From Acidimicrobiales bacterium (GTDB lineage: Bacteria > Actinomycetota > Acidimicrobiia > Acidimicrobiales > Aldehydirespiratoraceae): a stretch of DNA of 64,000 nt. Of the stretch, positions 7,517 through 16,234 are shown piece by piece (positions within the stretch are counted from its first letter, which is position 1; each line of letters starts with the position of its first letter). The position numbers and the translations under genes are program-made. The stretch covers positions 1-64,000 of the forward strand of contig JAJCXZ010000069.1 in assembly GCA_029263175.1 (NCBI GenBank), given 5' to 3'. The notes beneath the pieces were generated by a model, which ran no database searches, was not told where the DNA came from, and worked only from the letters and a program-made list of their open reading frames with translations.

Positions 7517-8689
7517 GTGGAGCTTCGCATCACCGCTACGGCGCGGGACGGAGCAGGGGTCGCCCGAGCAGACGACGGACGTGTTGTCTTCGTCGAGGGT
7601 GCGCTACCTGGCGAGACGGTCACGGCCGAGATCACGCGCGTCGACAAGCGCTGGTCGCGTGGTCGCGTCGTCGTTGTCTTGGACCCTTCACCAGATCGAG
7701 TTGCGGTTGCGTGCTCACATCAGCTCGAGGGCTGCGGTGGCTGTGATCTCCTCCACGTTGAGGCCGGTGCCGCGATCCGCATGAAGCAGTCGATGGTCGT
7801 GGATCAACTTGTCCGCGCCGAGGTCGATGCTCCGGCACCGGGCCTGCGAGATCTTGATGACGACCATGGTCGCACCACGGTGCGAGCTGCCGTCTCTGGC
7901 GGCCGGGCCGGCTACCGCATCCGTTCCTCCAACGACATCATCATTCCGGATGAGTGTGACGCCGTCGATCCCCTGGTCGAGGAGCTCCTCGTCGATGGCC
8001 GATACGGCGATGCCGAAGAGATCCAGATCCGTGTGGGTAATCGCACGGGCGAACGACTCGTCGTCGTCACCGGTTCCGACTTCGGAGTCGAACTGCCCGA
8101 CGACGTTGCCATCGTGACCGACACCCAGCTCGTGGCAGGAAAGCGTGCTTGGATCCACGAAGAGGCAGCGGGTCGATCATGGCGTATCTCGGCTCGCTCG
8201 TTCTTCCAGAACCGACCCGCCGGCGTCGACGCTCTGGTGGCTGAAGTGCAGGAGATGGTCGACGAGTATGGGGCCGACGGTCCGCTGGTCGACGCCTACG
8301 CCGGGATTGGGATCTTCGCCGGCACAATCGGTGCGAACCGCCCGGTGCACGCCATCGAACGTGGCCGTGACTCCGTTGCTGACGCTCGCGTGAATCTGGT
8401 TGATGCCGACGCCAAGATCGTCAGGACCGACGTCGCCCGGTGGCGATCGTCTCCGGCTGGGGTCGTCATTGCCGATCCGGCCCGAGAGGGACTCGGCAAG
8501 GGTGCGGTCCAGACGCTGGTGCGTGCCGAGCCCGCCGTGCTCGTACTGGTGAGCTGTGATCCTGGAGCTTTCGGGCGCGATGCCAAGCTGCTCGCAGATG
8601 CCGGCTATGACCTGCAGCGTTACACCGTGATCGACATGTTCCCCGGCACCTCTCACGTCGAGACCGTGGCGGCATTCACCCCGGCCTAG
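7517..8689 (+). CDS. 23S rRNA or tRNA (uracil-5-)-methyltransferase, RlmD/TrmA family
   Basis: This 390-residue protein has an N-terminal TRAM RNA-binding domain (residues 1-55), an iron-sulfur motif (CSHQLEGCGGC) and a C-terminal SAM methyltransferase domain with DAYAGIGIFAG as motif I, ADPAREGLG in place of the usual DPPRxG, and the catalytic Cys in VLVSCDPGAFGRD. These features assign it to enzymes that make 5-methyluridine in rRNA or tRNA; the target cannot be read. The start is GTG at 7517. Its stop overlaps the convergent gene at 8686 by four bases. Confidence 0.9.
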   Translation: MELRITATARDGAGVARADDGRVVFVEGALPGETVTAEITRVDKRWSRGRVVVVLDPSPDRVAVACSHQLEGCGGCDLLHVEAGAAIRMKQSMVVDQLVRAEVDAPAPGLRDLDDDHGRTTVRAAVSGGRAGYRIRSSNDIIIPDECDAVDPLVEELLVDGRYGDAEEIQIRVGNRTGERLVVVTGSDFGVELPDDVAIVTDTQLVAGKRAWIHEEAAGRSWRISARSFFQNRPAGVDALVAEVQEMVDEYGADGPLVDAYAGIGIFAGTIGANRPVHAIERGRDSVADARVNLVDADAKIVRTDVARWRSSPAGVVIADPAREGLGKGAVQTLVRAEPAVLVLVSCDPGAFGRDAKLLADAGYDLQRYTVIDMFPGTSHVETVAAFTPA

Positions 8690-9426
8690 CCGGTGTGAAT
8701 CATTCCGAAGACCGAGGACGACGTGCCGTCACCAACGGTGACGCTGAACGCCTCATTCAGTGGCGCGGTCGGGAACTCCACGCGGATGAACCAGTCGCCG
8801 TTAGCATCCGCGGTGACCTGGGCGGGGGAGTTGTACGGCGACGTGACCATGATGGTCGCTCCCGGGTTCGCGGTGCCCGAGTACTCGTCGTAGGACGGAT
8901 CCTCGGCACAGCTCTCGTAGCGGGCGCTGGCCGTGAACCCGACCGCAGACGCCGTCGTGGAGGTGATCGGGACCGTGGTGGTCGTCGGCGAGATGGTGGT
9001 CGTTGCCGCAACGGTTGTGGTTGGCGGAACCGTCGTCACGACCGTGGCAGTGGTGTTGGCTGGTTCCGCCTCGGTTGTGGCGAGATGATCAGGAGTGCCG
9101 GCCGTCGTCGCGGGGCTCGTCGTGGGAACGGCTGTCGCCGACTCGGAGTCAGGGTCATCGACAACCGGAAGCGCGGCATCGGAGTCGTTGGGAACAGTCG
9201 GAGTGGGCTGATCCACGACATCGAGCGGAGTAGCGTCTTCGCCCTGGGTGGATGCCACCGCCCCGAAGGTCACGATGGCGGTGGCGACACAGGCGAGGCT
9301 GGTCATCTTGATCGATCGAAGTCGATCGGTTCGCGCCATGCCCGCCGACAAGCGGTCGATATTGACAGCAGGCGTCACCGAGGCGGCGTGACCGGCGAAA
9401 GCCTGACGGAGTTCGTTCTCGTTCAT
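8686..9426 (-). CDS. Membrane-anchored partner of the ECF sigma factor (anti-sigma candidate)
   Basis: This 246-residue protein has a short cytoplasmic N-terminus (about 38 residues), one membrane segment (about 41-61), a long Thr/Pro-rich stalk (about 90-160) and a small extracytoplasmic beta domain. The topology and the 4-base ATGA overlap with the sigma factor gene upstream suggest an anti-sigma or sensor protein, but no zinc-binding HxxxCxxC anti-sigma motif is visible, so the assignment rests on context. The outer domain (NPGATIMVTSPYNSPAQVTA) resembles Ig-like bacterial surface modules. Confidence 0.6.
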   Translation of the reverse strand: MNENELRQAFAGHAASVTPAVNIDRLSAGMARTDRLRSIKMTSLACVATAIVTFGAVASTQGEDATPLDVVDQPTPTVPNDSDAALPVVDDPDSESATAVPTTSPATTAGTPDHLATTEAEPANTTATVVTTVPPTTTVAATTTISPTTTTVPITSTTASAVGFTASARYESCAEDPSYDEYSGTANPGATIMVTSPYNSPAQVTADANGDWFIRVEFPTAPLNEAFSVTVGDGTSSSVFGMIHTG

Positions 9427-10037
9427 CGTTCTCCCTCCTGTTCCAGGAGTTTCTCGAGTGATTGCATGCCTCGATGGACATGGGTGCGGACCGAGCCGAC
9501 GGAGATCCCGAGGATCTCGGCGATCTGGGTCTCGGTTCGATCTTCGTAGTGCCGTAGGACCAGGCAGGCCCGCTGTCGGGCGCTGAGGTGGCGGAGCGCC
9601 TGCACAACACGCTCACGCGAGTCGTTTCGCATGGCTCCCCACTCGGCCGAGGCCTGCTCGGGTGGGGGTTCGGGACGATTCCGCCGGATGACCCCGAGGT
9701 GACGGGCTCGGCCGCGAGCAAGGTTGAGCACGGTTGTGCGGAGGTACGCCCCGACCTTGCGCGGGTCGTCGATGCGCCGCCAAGCGCTGTAGAGCTTCAG
9801 GAACGCCTCGTGGGCCAGGTCCTCGGCCATCCCGTCCTCGGGTGCGACGAAGCTCGCGAAGCGTACGAGTTCTGTGTGGTGGGTGCGGTACATCGCCAGA
9901 ACCTCGTCCTGCACAGCGGCGCGTCGTTCGCGGCGCGACCGGGGCTGCACTGCCGCAGGCGAGGCCGCCTGGGGGGAGAGGGTTGCGTCTATGGTCACCA
10001 CCCTGTCAGACGCGTGAGACACTCCGATCTCTGACAT
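9423..10037 (-). CDS. ECF RNA polymerase sigma factor, SigE-like
   Basis: This 204-residue protein has sigma region 2 (about 45-110, RTHHTELVRFASFV and DLAHEAFLKLYSAW) and region 4 (about 140-195, with ETQIAEILGISVGSVRTHVHRG as the HTH). It directs RNA polymerase to a stress or envelope regulon. An extra N-terminal basic, Ala/Pro-rich stretch of about 40 residues precedes region 2, so a later start is possible. The downstream membrane gene overlaps by four bases and probably encodes its regulator. Confidence 0.92.
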   Translation of the reverse strand: MSEIGVSHASDRVVTIDATLSPQAASPAAVQPRSRRERRAAVQDEVLAMYRTHHTELVRFASFVAPEDGMAEDLAHEAFLKLYSAWRRIDDPRKVGAYLRTTVLNLARGRARHLGVIRRNRPEPPPEQASAEWGAMRNDSRERVVQALRHLSARQRACLVLRHYEDRTETQIAEILGISVGSVRTHVHRGMQSLEKLLEQEGER

Positions 10038-10065
10038 GAAGGAGTTATCGGCAGGAGATTCTCTG

Positions 10066-11121
10066 TCAGGAGATCGGGAACGGCACGATGACCTCGCTAC
10101 CGCCGAGTGGGAACACCTGCTTCAAACGCCACCGGCCACTCGTATCGAGAAGGAGGCGAGCTTCGAGCTCCATCGTCTCGGTGGTGATGATGACCGCGGC
10201 GGTGGTGGCTCCGGCCGCGGTGATGGGCTCTCCGCCCTGCAGCTGGACGATCTTGTCGAGGTCGTAGGGGAATCCCGTGGTATCGAGCCGCTCATCGAGC
10301 GCTGCCGGCCCGAGCCAGTGCTCGACGCCACCGAAGTGGGGTAGGTCGTTGAGGGGGATCAGCGCTTGTCTTTGGGAAGCAGCGGAGAGCAGGAGGTAGA
10401 TCGAGAGGTGATCACCCTTGGCCACGAGACGGCCGACGGTCTCGACGGTCGCCTTCGGCGTGTTCGCCGGGAGCAGTTGGTACCACTCGTCGAACGATGT
10501 CAGTTCGGTCACATCGCTGGCGATCGCTGGGTCGCCCGAGAACGGGAAGTCGTTCATCCCGCCATTCGTGTACCGAACCTGGCGGATGCGCCAGTCGTCG
10601 CCCTGCTTCGCCAGCTCAACCGTGGCCGTCAGCCCCGTGGCGCGCATGGTCACGTCAACCAGCGCGGCGCGGCTGTCTTCGGTTGTGGTGACGACTTCGG
10701 TCGCCCCTTCGGTGAGGTCGAAACGGAGGCCACCGGCGGTTGCCGCCGACTGCATGGCAAGGTCGAACATCCGCAGAGTCTCGAGATAGTGGTCGCCGCC
10801 CAGCTCCGCGGTGAGACGATCAACGAGTGCTTCCTGCCCCGGCCCGTCCACCCAGTCGTAGAACGTTTCGTCATCCATTGCCCGCTGCATTGCGTCCTGG
10901 GTCATCGGATGGAAGACCAGCGCGGCGCTGATGAAGTCGCCGTCGGCGAACGCATCGACGAAGACGTTGACCGCCAACTCGGGCGTCGACAGGTCGAGTT
11001 CGTCGTAGCTGATCGGGAGAAGCCCGCCGCTGTGGGTCTTCTCACCGTCGGACCCGCACCCGAGCGCGAACAGGCTGCAGACTGCCAGCATCGAAACGCC
11101 CCGAGCCCCCAACCCGAACAT
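10066..11121 (-). CDS. Predicted lipoprotein with NTF2-like repeats
   Basis: This 351-residue protein has a signal peptide ending in LFALGC, with Cys22 as the lipidation site. The mature part contains two segments of the type NVFVDAFADGDFISAALVFHP and LEARLLLDTSGRWRLKQV that look like NTF2/DUF4878-type folds, which often bind small ligands outside the cell. The substrate is unknown. It lies upstream of the sigma factor gene on the same strand with 28 bases between, so cotranscription is possible. Confidence 0.65.
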   Translation of the reverse strand: MFGLGARGVSMLAVCSLFALGCGSDGEKTHSGGLLPISYDELDLSTPELAVNVFVDAFADGDFISAALVFHPMTQDAMQRAMDDETFYDWVDGPGQEALVDRLTAELGGDHYLETLRMFDLAMQSAATAGGLRFDLTEGATEVVTTTEDSRAALVDVTMRATGLTATVELAKQGDDWRIRQVRYTNGGMNDFPFSGDPAIASDVTELTSFDEWYQLLPANTPKATVETVGRLVAKGDHLSIYLLLSAASQRQALIPLNDLPHFGGVEHWLGPAALDERLDTTGFPYDLDKIVQLQGGEPITAAGATTAAVIITTETMELEARLLLDTSGRWRLKQVFPLGGSEVIVPFPIS

Positions 11122-11177
11122 GGGGCGACAGACTAGTCGCTGCTGCCGTAGCGTTCCTGGGCCGAGCGTCGCTCGAC

Positions 11178-11792
11178 TCAGCCGGTCATATCGCGGGCGG
11201 GACGAAGGCTGAACATCAGCTCATCGGCCACATCGTTGTAGTCCTCGTGCATCGCCACAGTGCGGTGGGCGAGGTGGCGGTACGGTTCGACGAACGTGTC
11301 GTGCATCGGCGCCACGGTTTGGGCGAACTGGCGTCGTACATCGTTGGGCACCCGGCCACGCTCGCGGACGTCACGCAGGATCCGCCGTTCGAGTCGCACG
11401 TCCTCGGGTACGTCGATGAACACGGCGACGTCGAGCGCCTCCGCGATAGCGTCGAAGCTGAGGAGCAGGATGCCCTCGACGATAACCACGTTTCGGGCTT
11501 CGATGCGTTGGACCTCGCGGGTGCGGGTGTGGGTGGCGAAGTCGTAGACAGGGGCCTCGATGTCGGAGCCGGTGCGAAGGGCCTCGACATGGGCGGCGAA
11601 GAGGTCGTGGTCGAGCGAGTCCGGGTGGTCGTAGTTGACCAGCGACCGATCGGCAGGCGGGAGATGGCCCTGGTCGCGGTAGTAGGCATCAAAGGCGAGG
11701 ACGGAGACCTCGGATTGGCCGAGCCGTTCGAGGAGGTGGCGGGTGAGCGTGGTCTTGCCGGCCCCTGAGCCGCCACTGATTCCGCACGTCAT
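11178..11792 (-). CDS. udk: Uridine kinase
   Basis: This 204-residue P-loop kinase phosphorylates uridine and cytidine in pyrimidine salvage. The Walker A motif GGSGAGKT is at residues 7-14, followed by FDAYYRDQ and the lid region with ERRILRDVRERGR. The ATG at 11792 puts the P-loop in the normal position; the frame is open 30 codons further but would then overlap the divergent aminotransferase gene. Length agrees with the family. A phosphoribulokinase-like paralogue is less likely given the size. Confidence 0.88.
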   Translation of the reverse strand: MTCGISGGSGAGKTTLTRHLLERLGQSEVSVLAFDAYYRDQGHLPPADRSLVNYDHPDSLDHDLFAAHVEALRTGSDIEAPVYDFATHTRTREVQRIEARNVVIVEGILLLSFDAIAEALDVAVFIDVPEDVRLERRILRDVRERGRVPNDVRRQFAQTVAPMHDTFVEPYRHLAHRTVAMHEDYNDVADELMFSLRPARDMTG

Positions 11793-11847
11793 CGTCACGG
11801 GAGCACAGCGTACTGCGTCTCGGGCGGCCGTCTCTAGAATCGGTGAC

Positions 11848-12993
11848 ATGACTCGCACTGCTGCCTCTCGCGCTCGGATCAATCCGTTCTATGTCATGGA
11901 GGTGATGCGGGCCGCGGAGTTGCGCCTCGCTGAAGGTGGTGATGTGCTGCACCTCGAGGTCGGTCAACCATCAACCCCGGCCCCACCCAAGGTCATCGCT
12001 GAGGCTCACCGGGTTCTCGATGAGGATGTGCTCGGCTACACGACCTCCGGCGGTCTCGAACCGCTGCGGGCCCGCATCGCCCAGCACTATGACGAGTGGT
12101 ACCGAATCGACGTCGCTGCGGACGCCGTGATGGTCACCCTGGGAGCGACTGGTGCGTTTGTGGCTGTGTTCATGGCGGCCTTCGACCAGGGCGACCGAGT
12201 GGTCGTACCGTCGCCCGGCTACCCCTGCTATTCGAACGCGCTGGAGATCCTGGGTGTGGAAGTCGTCGACCTGCCGACCACCATCGAGACTCGCTTTCAG
12301 CCGACCGTGGAACAGTTGGAGGCGCTCGGGTCGGTCGATGGGTTGATTCTCAGTTCTCCGTCGAATCCCACGGGCACGATGCTCGAGGCCGACGACATGA
12401 GGGCCCTGACCGACTGGTGCAAGGCCAACGACGTGTGGTTCATCTCCGATGAGATCTATCACGGCATCACCTTCGGCCAGTCGGCGCCAACGGCACTCGA
12501 GTTCGACCCCGACGCAATCGTGATCAATTCATTCTCGAAGTACTTCTCGATGACGGGCTGGCGCCTCGGCTGGGTCGTCATGCCGGAAGTGCTGCGGGAG
12601 CCCCTCACACGAATCAACCAGAACGCCACGATCTCGGCGCCGACCCTTTCGCAGATGGCCGCGGTGGTGGCGTTCGACTGTGAGGATGTCGCGGAGTCGA
12701 ACATCGCCAACTACGCCATCAACCGTCAGATCCTTCTCGACGGTCTTCAGGCCGCCGGAATCGACAAGGTCGCTCCGGCAGACGGCGCGTTCTACATCTG
12801 GGCCGACGTGAGCCACCTGACCGACGACTCTCAGGCGCTTGGCGAGCAATGGCTCGATGAGTTGGGGATCGCGGTTGCCCCGGGCCTCGACTTCGACCGG
12901 GTGAACGGGCACCGGTTCATCCGGTTCTCGTTCGCGGGTACGTCCAGTGACTGCAACGAGGCGATGTGTCGCCTCAAGGAGTGGGTGAGCTAA
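11848..12993 (+). CDS. Class I/II PLP-dependent aminotransferase
   Basis: This 381-residue fold-type I enzyme has the PLP lysine at Lys231 in NSFSKYFSMTGWRLGW, and family motifs SPSNPTG, SDEIYHGI and RFSFAG near the C-terminus, which holds the carboxylate-binding Arg. It transfers an amino group between an amino acid and a 2-oxo acid in the cytoplasm; aspartate or alanine type specificity is plausible but unproven. The ATG at 11848 is chosen over upstream codons that run into the divergent udk gene. Its stop overlaps the convergent gene at 12990 by four bases. Confidence 0.9.
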   Translation: MTRTAASRARINPFYVMEVMRAAELRLAEGGDVLHLEVGQPSTPAPPKVIAEAHRVLDEDVLGYTTSGGLEPLRARIAQHYDEWYRIDVAADAVMVTLGATGAFVAVFMAAFDQGDRVVVPSPGYPCYSNALEILGVEVVDLPTTIETRFQPTVEQLEALGSVDGLILSSPSNPTGTMLEADDMRALTDWCKANDVWFISDEIYHGITFGQSAPTALEFDPDAIVINSFSKYFSMTGWRLGWVVMPEVLREPLTRINQNATISAPTLSQMAAVVAFDCEDVAESNIANYAINRQILLDGLQAAGIDKVAPADGAFYIWADVSHLTDDSQALGEQWLDELGIAVAPGLDFDRVNGHRFIRFSFAGTSSDCNEAMCRLKEWVS

Positions 12994-13397
12994 CCGCCGA
13001 GCCGCGCTCGTGCGGCTGCGGCCTTGTCGAGCCAGCTCTGGGCGAGGAACACACCGTTGATCTCGACGCCGCCACCGGCGCTGGCGTCGTCACCGCCACC
13101 TGAGCTGGCTTGGGGTGCGGAGGCTGCCTCGGCGGCGGCCTTCTCGGCTTCGATGGCCTCACGCTCACGACAGACGAGGAACTTGTCATAGTCCTTGGCC
13201 CTCACCACAGAGCTGTGGCTGACGTGGCCGACGGACGATCCATCGCTCATACGAACCCAGTACCGCTTCCAGGTGATGCCGTTGGCGAGGGCGACCTTGC
13301 CCGTGGAACCGGCGTCGTAGCCCGGAACATCGTCGACGAGGCGAACCTTGGTCCCGCTCTTGAAGGTTGATGCCTGGAGTTCAGCTGTGGAGGTCAC
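12990..13397 (-). CDS. Hypothetical protein with SH3-like N-terminal domain
   Basis: This 135-residue protein has a small beta-rich N-terminal region (VRLVDDVPGYDAGSTGKVAL and WVRMSDGSSVGHVSH) that resembles a KOW or SH3-like barrel, then a charged helix and an Ala/Gly/Ser-rich low-complexity linker before a short C-terminal helix. No function is recognised. It converges on the aminotransferase gene and its start is 106 bases from the divergent CDF transporter gene. Confidence 0.6.
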   Translation of the reverse strand: MTSTAELQASTFKSGTKVRLVDDVPGYDAGSTGKVALANGITWKRYWVRMSDGSSVGHVSHSSVVRAKDYDKFLVCREREAIEAEKAAAEAASAPQASSGGGDDASAGGGVEINGVFLAQSWLDKAAAARARLGG

Positions 13398-13503
13398 GGG
13401 CAGGAATCTAGCGGGTTGGTGGGCCAGGCGGCGACACCGCCGGATGTGCGCAATCGATTCACGCCGCTGACCCGCCGGGCGGATCTGTCACACTGGTGAA
13501 GCG

Positions 13504-14397
13504 ATGGCACCCGACGCTCACGCTCACAGCCACGGCAGCGACGACAGCCGGGGCGCGCTCGCGCTCGCAGCAGGAGCGAACACGATTCTCCTGGTCGTAC
13601 AGGTGGCCGGCGCGCTCGCGTTCGGCTCGGTGGCGCTGCTGGCCGACTCGGTCCATCAGGCGTCAGACGTCGTCTCGTTGATCCTCGCAGTCGGGATCGC
13701 CGTGCTCGTGGCTCGGCCGGCGAGCAGTCGCTACACGTTCGGTTTCCGGCGCGCCGATGCCCTCGGGGGAATGCTGCATGCCCTCCTTCTGCTCGTTGGC
13801 GCGGCGCTGGTGATACGGGAAGCCATCGACCGGTGGGGCGGGGATCACGAGATCGATGGCCTGGGCGTCGTTGTGATCGCGGTGGCGGGGCTGCTGGTCA
13901 ACGGCTTGAGCGCGAAGTGGCTGCATGGTGCTCACGGGCACTCGCTGAATGTCGAAGGCGCGGTCCTGCATCTGGTCGCCGATGCGCTCGGCTCGCTGGC
14001 GGTGCTGGTCGGGGGAGTGGTGGTGTTGATCACCGGCGAGCCCCGGGTCGATGCGGTGGCCTCGTTCGCCGTTGTCGCCTTGATCATCTGGTCCGCCTAT
14101 CGGCTGGCGCAGGCGTCGCTTCACGTTCTCATGGATGGCGTGCCGAAGGGATTCGATCCCGCTGAACTCCGCGACTCGATGCTTGCCGATCCAATGGTCG
14201 TCGACGCACACCACATGCACGTCCGCACCCTCGACGGTGCGACCGTCAGCCTCACCGCCCACGTCCAGGTCGACACACAGGAGCTGCACGAGGCCCAAGT
14301 GGTCGTCGGTCGGCTCACCACAATGCTCGCCGAGCGGGGTGTCGCCCATGTCACTCTTCAAGCCGAGTGCCACCCCTGCGACGACGACGATTGCTGA
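13504..14397 (+). CDS. Cation diffusion facilitator (CDF) family metal exporter
   Basis: This 297-residue protein has six predicted membrane segments and a C-terminal cytoplasmic domain of about 80 residues. Metal-site motifs are DSVHQASD in the second segment and HLVADALGS in the fifth, typical of proton-coupled zinc, cobalt or cadmium efflux. The His-rich N-terminus (HAHSHG) and the Cys/Asp/His C-terminal tail (ECHPCDDDDC) are extra metal-binding features. ATG at 13504 follows a weak GAAGCG ribosome site. Confidence 0.93.
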   Translation: MAPDAHAHSHGSDDSRGALALAAGANTILLVVQVAGALAFGSVALLADSVHQASDVVSLILAVGIAVLVARPASSRYTFGFRRADALGGMLHALLLLVGAALVIREAIDRWGGDHEIDGLGVVVIAVAGLLVNGLSAKWLHGAHGHSLNVEGAVLHLVADALGSLAVLVGGVVVLITGEPRVDAVASFAVVALIIWSAYRLAQASLHVLMDGVPKGFDPAELRDSMLADPMVVDAHHMHVRTLDGATVSLTAHVQVDTQELHEAQVVVGRLTTMLAERGVAHVTLQAECHPCDDDDC

Positions 14398-14464
14398 GAT
14401 GCAGCGTTTGGTCCGAGGTGTGCTGCAACTTTCGAAACAAGTGAACGCTCGCTAACATACGGGT

Positions 14465-15715
14465 ATGACTGAACTCAGCGTCGAAGAGGTCCGGGCCGAG
14501 GTCGAGGCGTGGCTTGATGCCAACTGGAGCGAGGATCTCACCGTTGGTGAATGGTGGGACATCCTCGGTCCGAGTGGTTACGCCCACCCGATCCTGCCTG
14601 AGAACGCCTATGGCAAGGGTTGGGGTCGCTCTCAGGCCGGCACCGTGATGGCGACCATGGCGGACCGAAATGTGATGGGTCCTGCTGCTGGTCTCGGCCG
14701 GATGCTCGCGGCCCCCACGATCGCCACGCATGGCACCCAGGCCCAGATCGACGAGTTCATCCCTCCGATCCTCGATGGCACAGTCGGATGGTGTCAGCTC
14801 TTCTCCGAACCCGGCGCGGGCTCCGACCTCGCCGGTCTCACCACCAAGGCGGAGCGTGACGGCGACGAATGGGTCATCACCGGGCAGAAGGTGTGGACCT
14901 CGGGCGGCCAGATCGCCGACATGGGCATGCTCATCGCCCGCACGAACCCCGACGCTCCCAAGCACCGTGGCATCACGTGGTTCGCGATCAGCATGGACCA
15001 GCCTGGAATCGAGGTACGTCCGCTCGTCGAGATGACCGGCTCTGCGATGTTCAACGAGGTGTTCATCGACGAAGCCCGCGTCCCCCACGCCAACATGCTC
15101 GGCGAGGAGGGCCAGGGTTGGGCCGCCGCCAACACGACGCTCATGTTCGAGCGTGCGTCGCTCGGATCGGCGGGCAAGAGTCCCGCCACTGCGTCTGGGT
15201 CCGGCATCCGCAGCGTGCGCCACAAACCCGTGACGGACTTCACGCAGCGCTCCGGTGGAGAAGCCGGCCTGCCCCCGATCGGCATGCGGATGTGGGAGAA
15301 GCTGGTCGACGTTGCCCGTAAGCGCGGCATGGAAACCGATCCGGTTCTCCGCCAGGAGTTCGTCAAGATGTGGAGCCTGCTCGAGGTCAATCGCATGTCG
15401 CAGGTCCGAGCCAAGGATCCAGGCCAGCGCACCGGCGCGGAACCCAACATCGGCAAACTCATCATGAGTGATCTGTTCCGGGGCTTCCGTGAGCTCGGCA
15501 ACCTGGTCATCCAGGCCGACGGCATGCTGACCGGCGGGGATGAGCCGAACACGGGCGGCCTCGTGGCGGAGACAACCATGTTTTCGCCCGGCCCGTCCAT
15601 CTACGGCGGAACCGACCAGATCCAGCGCAACATCATCGGCGAACGAATTCTCGGCCTCCCCCGTGAACCGGGCCCCGGCAAGGACACGCCGTTCAAGGAC
15701 CTGCCCAAGAACTAG
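14465..15715 (+). CDS. Acyl-CoA dehydrogenase family protein
   Basis: This 416-residue FAD enzyme has the family signatures LFSEPGAGSDLAGL (flavin/substrate loop), GQKVWTSGGQIADMG, and the C-terminal IYGGTDQIQRNIIGERILGLP. It oxidises an acyl-CoA or related CoA ester at the alpha-beta position; the chain type is unknown. An unusually polar stretch (residues about 235-280) separates the middle beta domain from the C-terminal helical domain. The ATG follows a 67-base gap after the CDF gene, and the 3' end converges on the VOC gene across a palindromic repeat. Confidence 0.9.
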   Translation: MTELSVEEVRAEVEAWLDANWSEDLTVGEWWDILGPSGYAHPILPENAYGKGWGRSQAGTVMATMADRNVMGPAAGLGRMLAAPTIATHGTQAQIDEFIPPILDGTVGWCQLFSEPGAGSDLAGLTTKAERDGDEWVITGQKVWTSGGQIADMGMLIARTNPDAPKHRGITWFAISMDQPGIEVRPLVEMTGSAMFNEVFIDEARVPHANMLGEEGQGWAAANTTLMFERASLGSAGKSPATASGSGIRSVRHKPVTDFTQRSGGEAGLPPIGMRMWEKLVDVARKRGMETDPVLRQEFVKMWSLLEVNRMSQVRAKDPGQRTGAEPNIGKLIMSDLFRGFRELGNLVIQADGMLTGGDEPNTGGLVAETTMFSPGPSIYGGTDQIQRNIIGERILGLPREPGPGKDTPFKDLPKN

Positions 15716-15717
15716 GT

Positions 15718-15737
15718 CACACTGGGGACAGACCCCA
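15718..15737 (-). repeat. 20-bp palindromic element, copy 1 (inverted)
   Basis: This site is the exact reverse complement of the 20-bp sequence at 35749-35768 and 40238-40257. CTGGGG and CCCCAG (15722-15727, 15733-15738) form a hairpin with a 5-nt loop. It lies between the stops of two convergent genes (15715 and 15741), consistent with bidirectional termination. Confidence 0.75.
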
Positions 15738-15740
15738 GCG

Positions 15741-16232
15741 TTACTTGGCGCCCGATCCGGACGCGCCACGGCCAGGGGTGTCGCCGCCGAAGCGGGCGAA
15801 GTCGGCGTCGAAGTCCAGGGGGAGATTGGACGGTTCGTCGTCGGCAATGAGATCCTGCGGCACTTCCCACATGATCTCGAACTCGATGCCGTCGGGGTCC
15901 TGGCAGTAGAGGCTGCGGCTCGCACCGTGGTTGTTCTCGCCGGCCAGCGCACCCATCTCGGCCAGACGAGCCTTGGTCTCCTGGAGCTCGGCGAGTGTGG
16001 CCACCTCCCATGCCAGGTGGTACAGCCCGATCTGGCGAGGGTCGGGATGCTCTTGCACCGGCGCCTCGAAGAGCGCCAGGTCATGATCGGTTGCCGATAG
16101 GGGAGCGCTAAGAAACGCACCCCCAGGAAATGACGACTTCACCTCGAGGCCGAGTGCCTCGACGTAGAACTCAGCGGACGCTTCGGGATCAGAGACCCAC
16201 AGCACCGCATGACGCAAACCGAGCGTGGACAT
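15741..16232 (-). CDS. VOC superfamily protein, possible type I extradiol dioxygenase
   Basis: This 163-residue protein has two VOC beta-alpha-beta-beta-beta modules. Candidate metal ligands are His8 (LRHAVLWVSD), His72 (GLYHLAWEV) and Glu119 (DPDGIEFEI), the 2-His-1-Glu set of type I extradiol dioxygenases and other VOC metalloenzymes. It is the last gene of the six-gene left operon of the aromatic cluster, two bases after the FAD oxidase gene. A glyoxalase, fosfomycin-resistance-like or ring-cleavage role is possible; context favours ring cleavage. The C-terminal 25 residues are a low-complexity tail. Confidence 0.75.
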   Translation of the reverse strand: MSTLGLRHAVLWVSDPEASAEFYVEALGLEVKSSFPGGAFLSAPLSATDHDLALFEAPVQEHPDPRQIGLYHLAWEVATLAELQETKARLAEMGALAGENNHGASRSLYCQDPDGIEFEIMWEVPQDLIADDEPSNLPLDFDADFARFGGDTPGRGASGSGAK

Positions 16233-16234
16233 CG

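Noticed and set aside
14351-16120. A 589-codon minus-strand open frame
   Set aside because: It is antisense to the acyl-CoA dehydrogenase gene and overlaps the VOC gene in another frame; the product shows no domain and mirrors codon bias.
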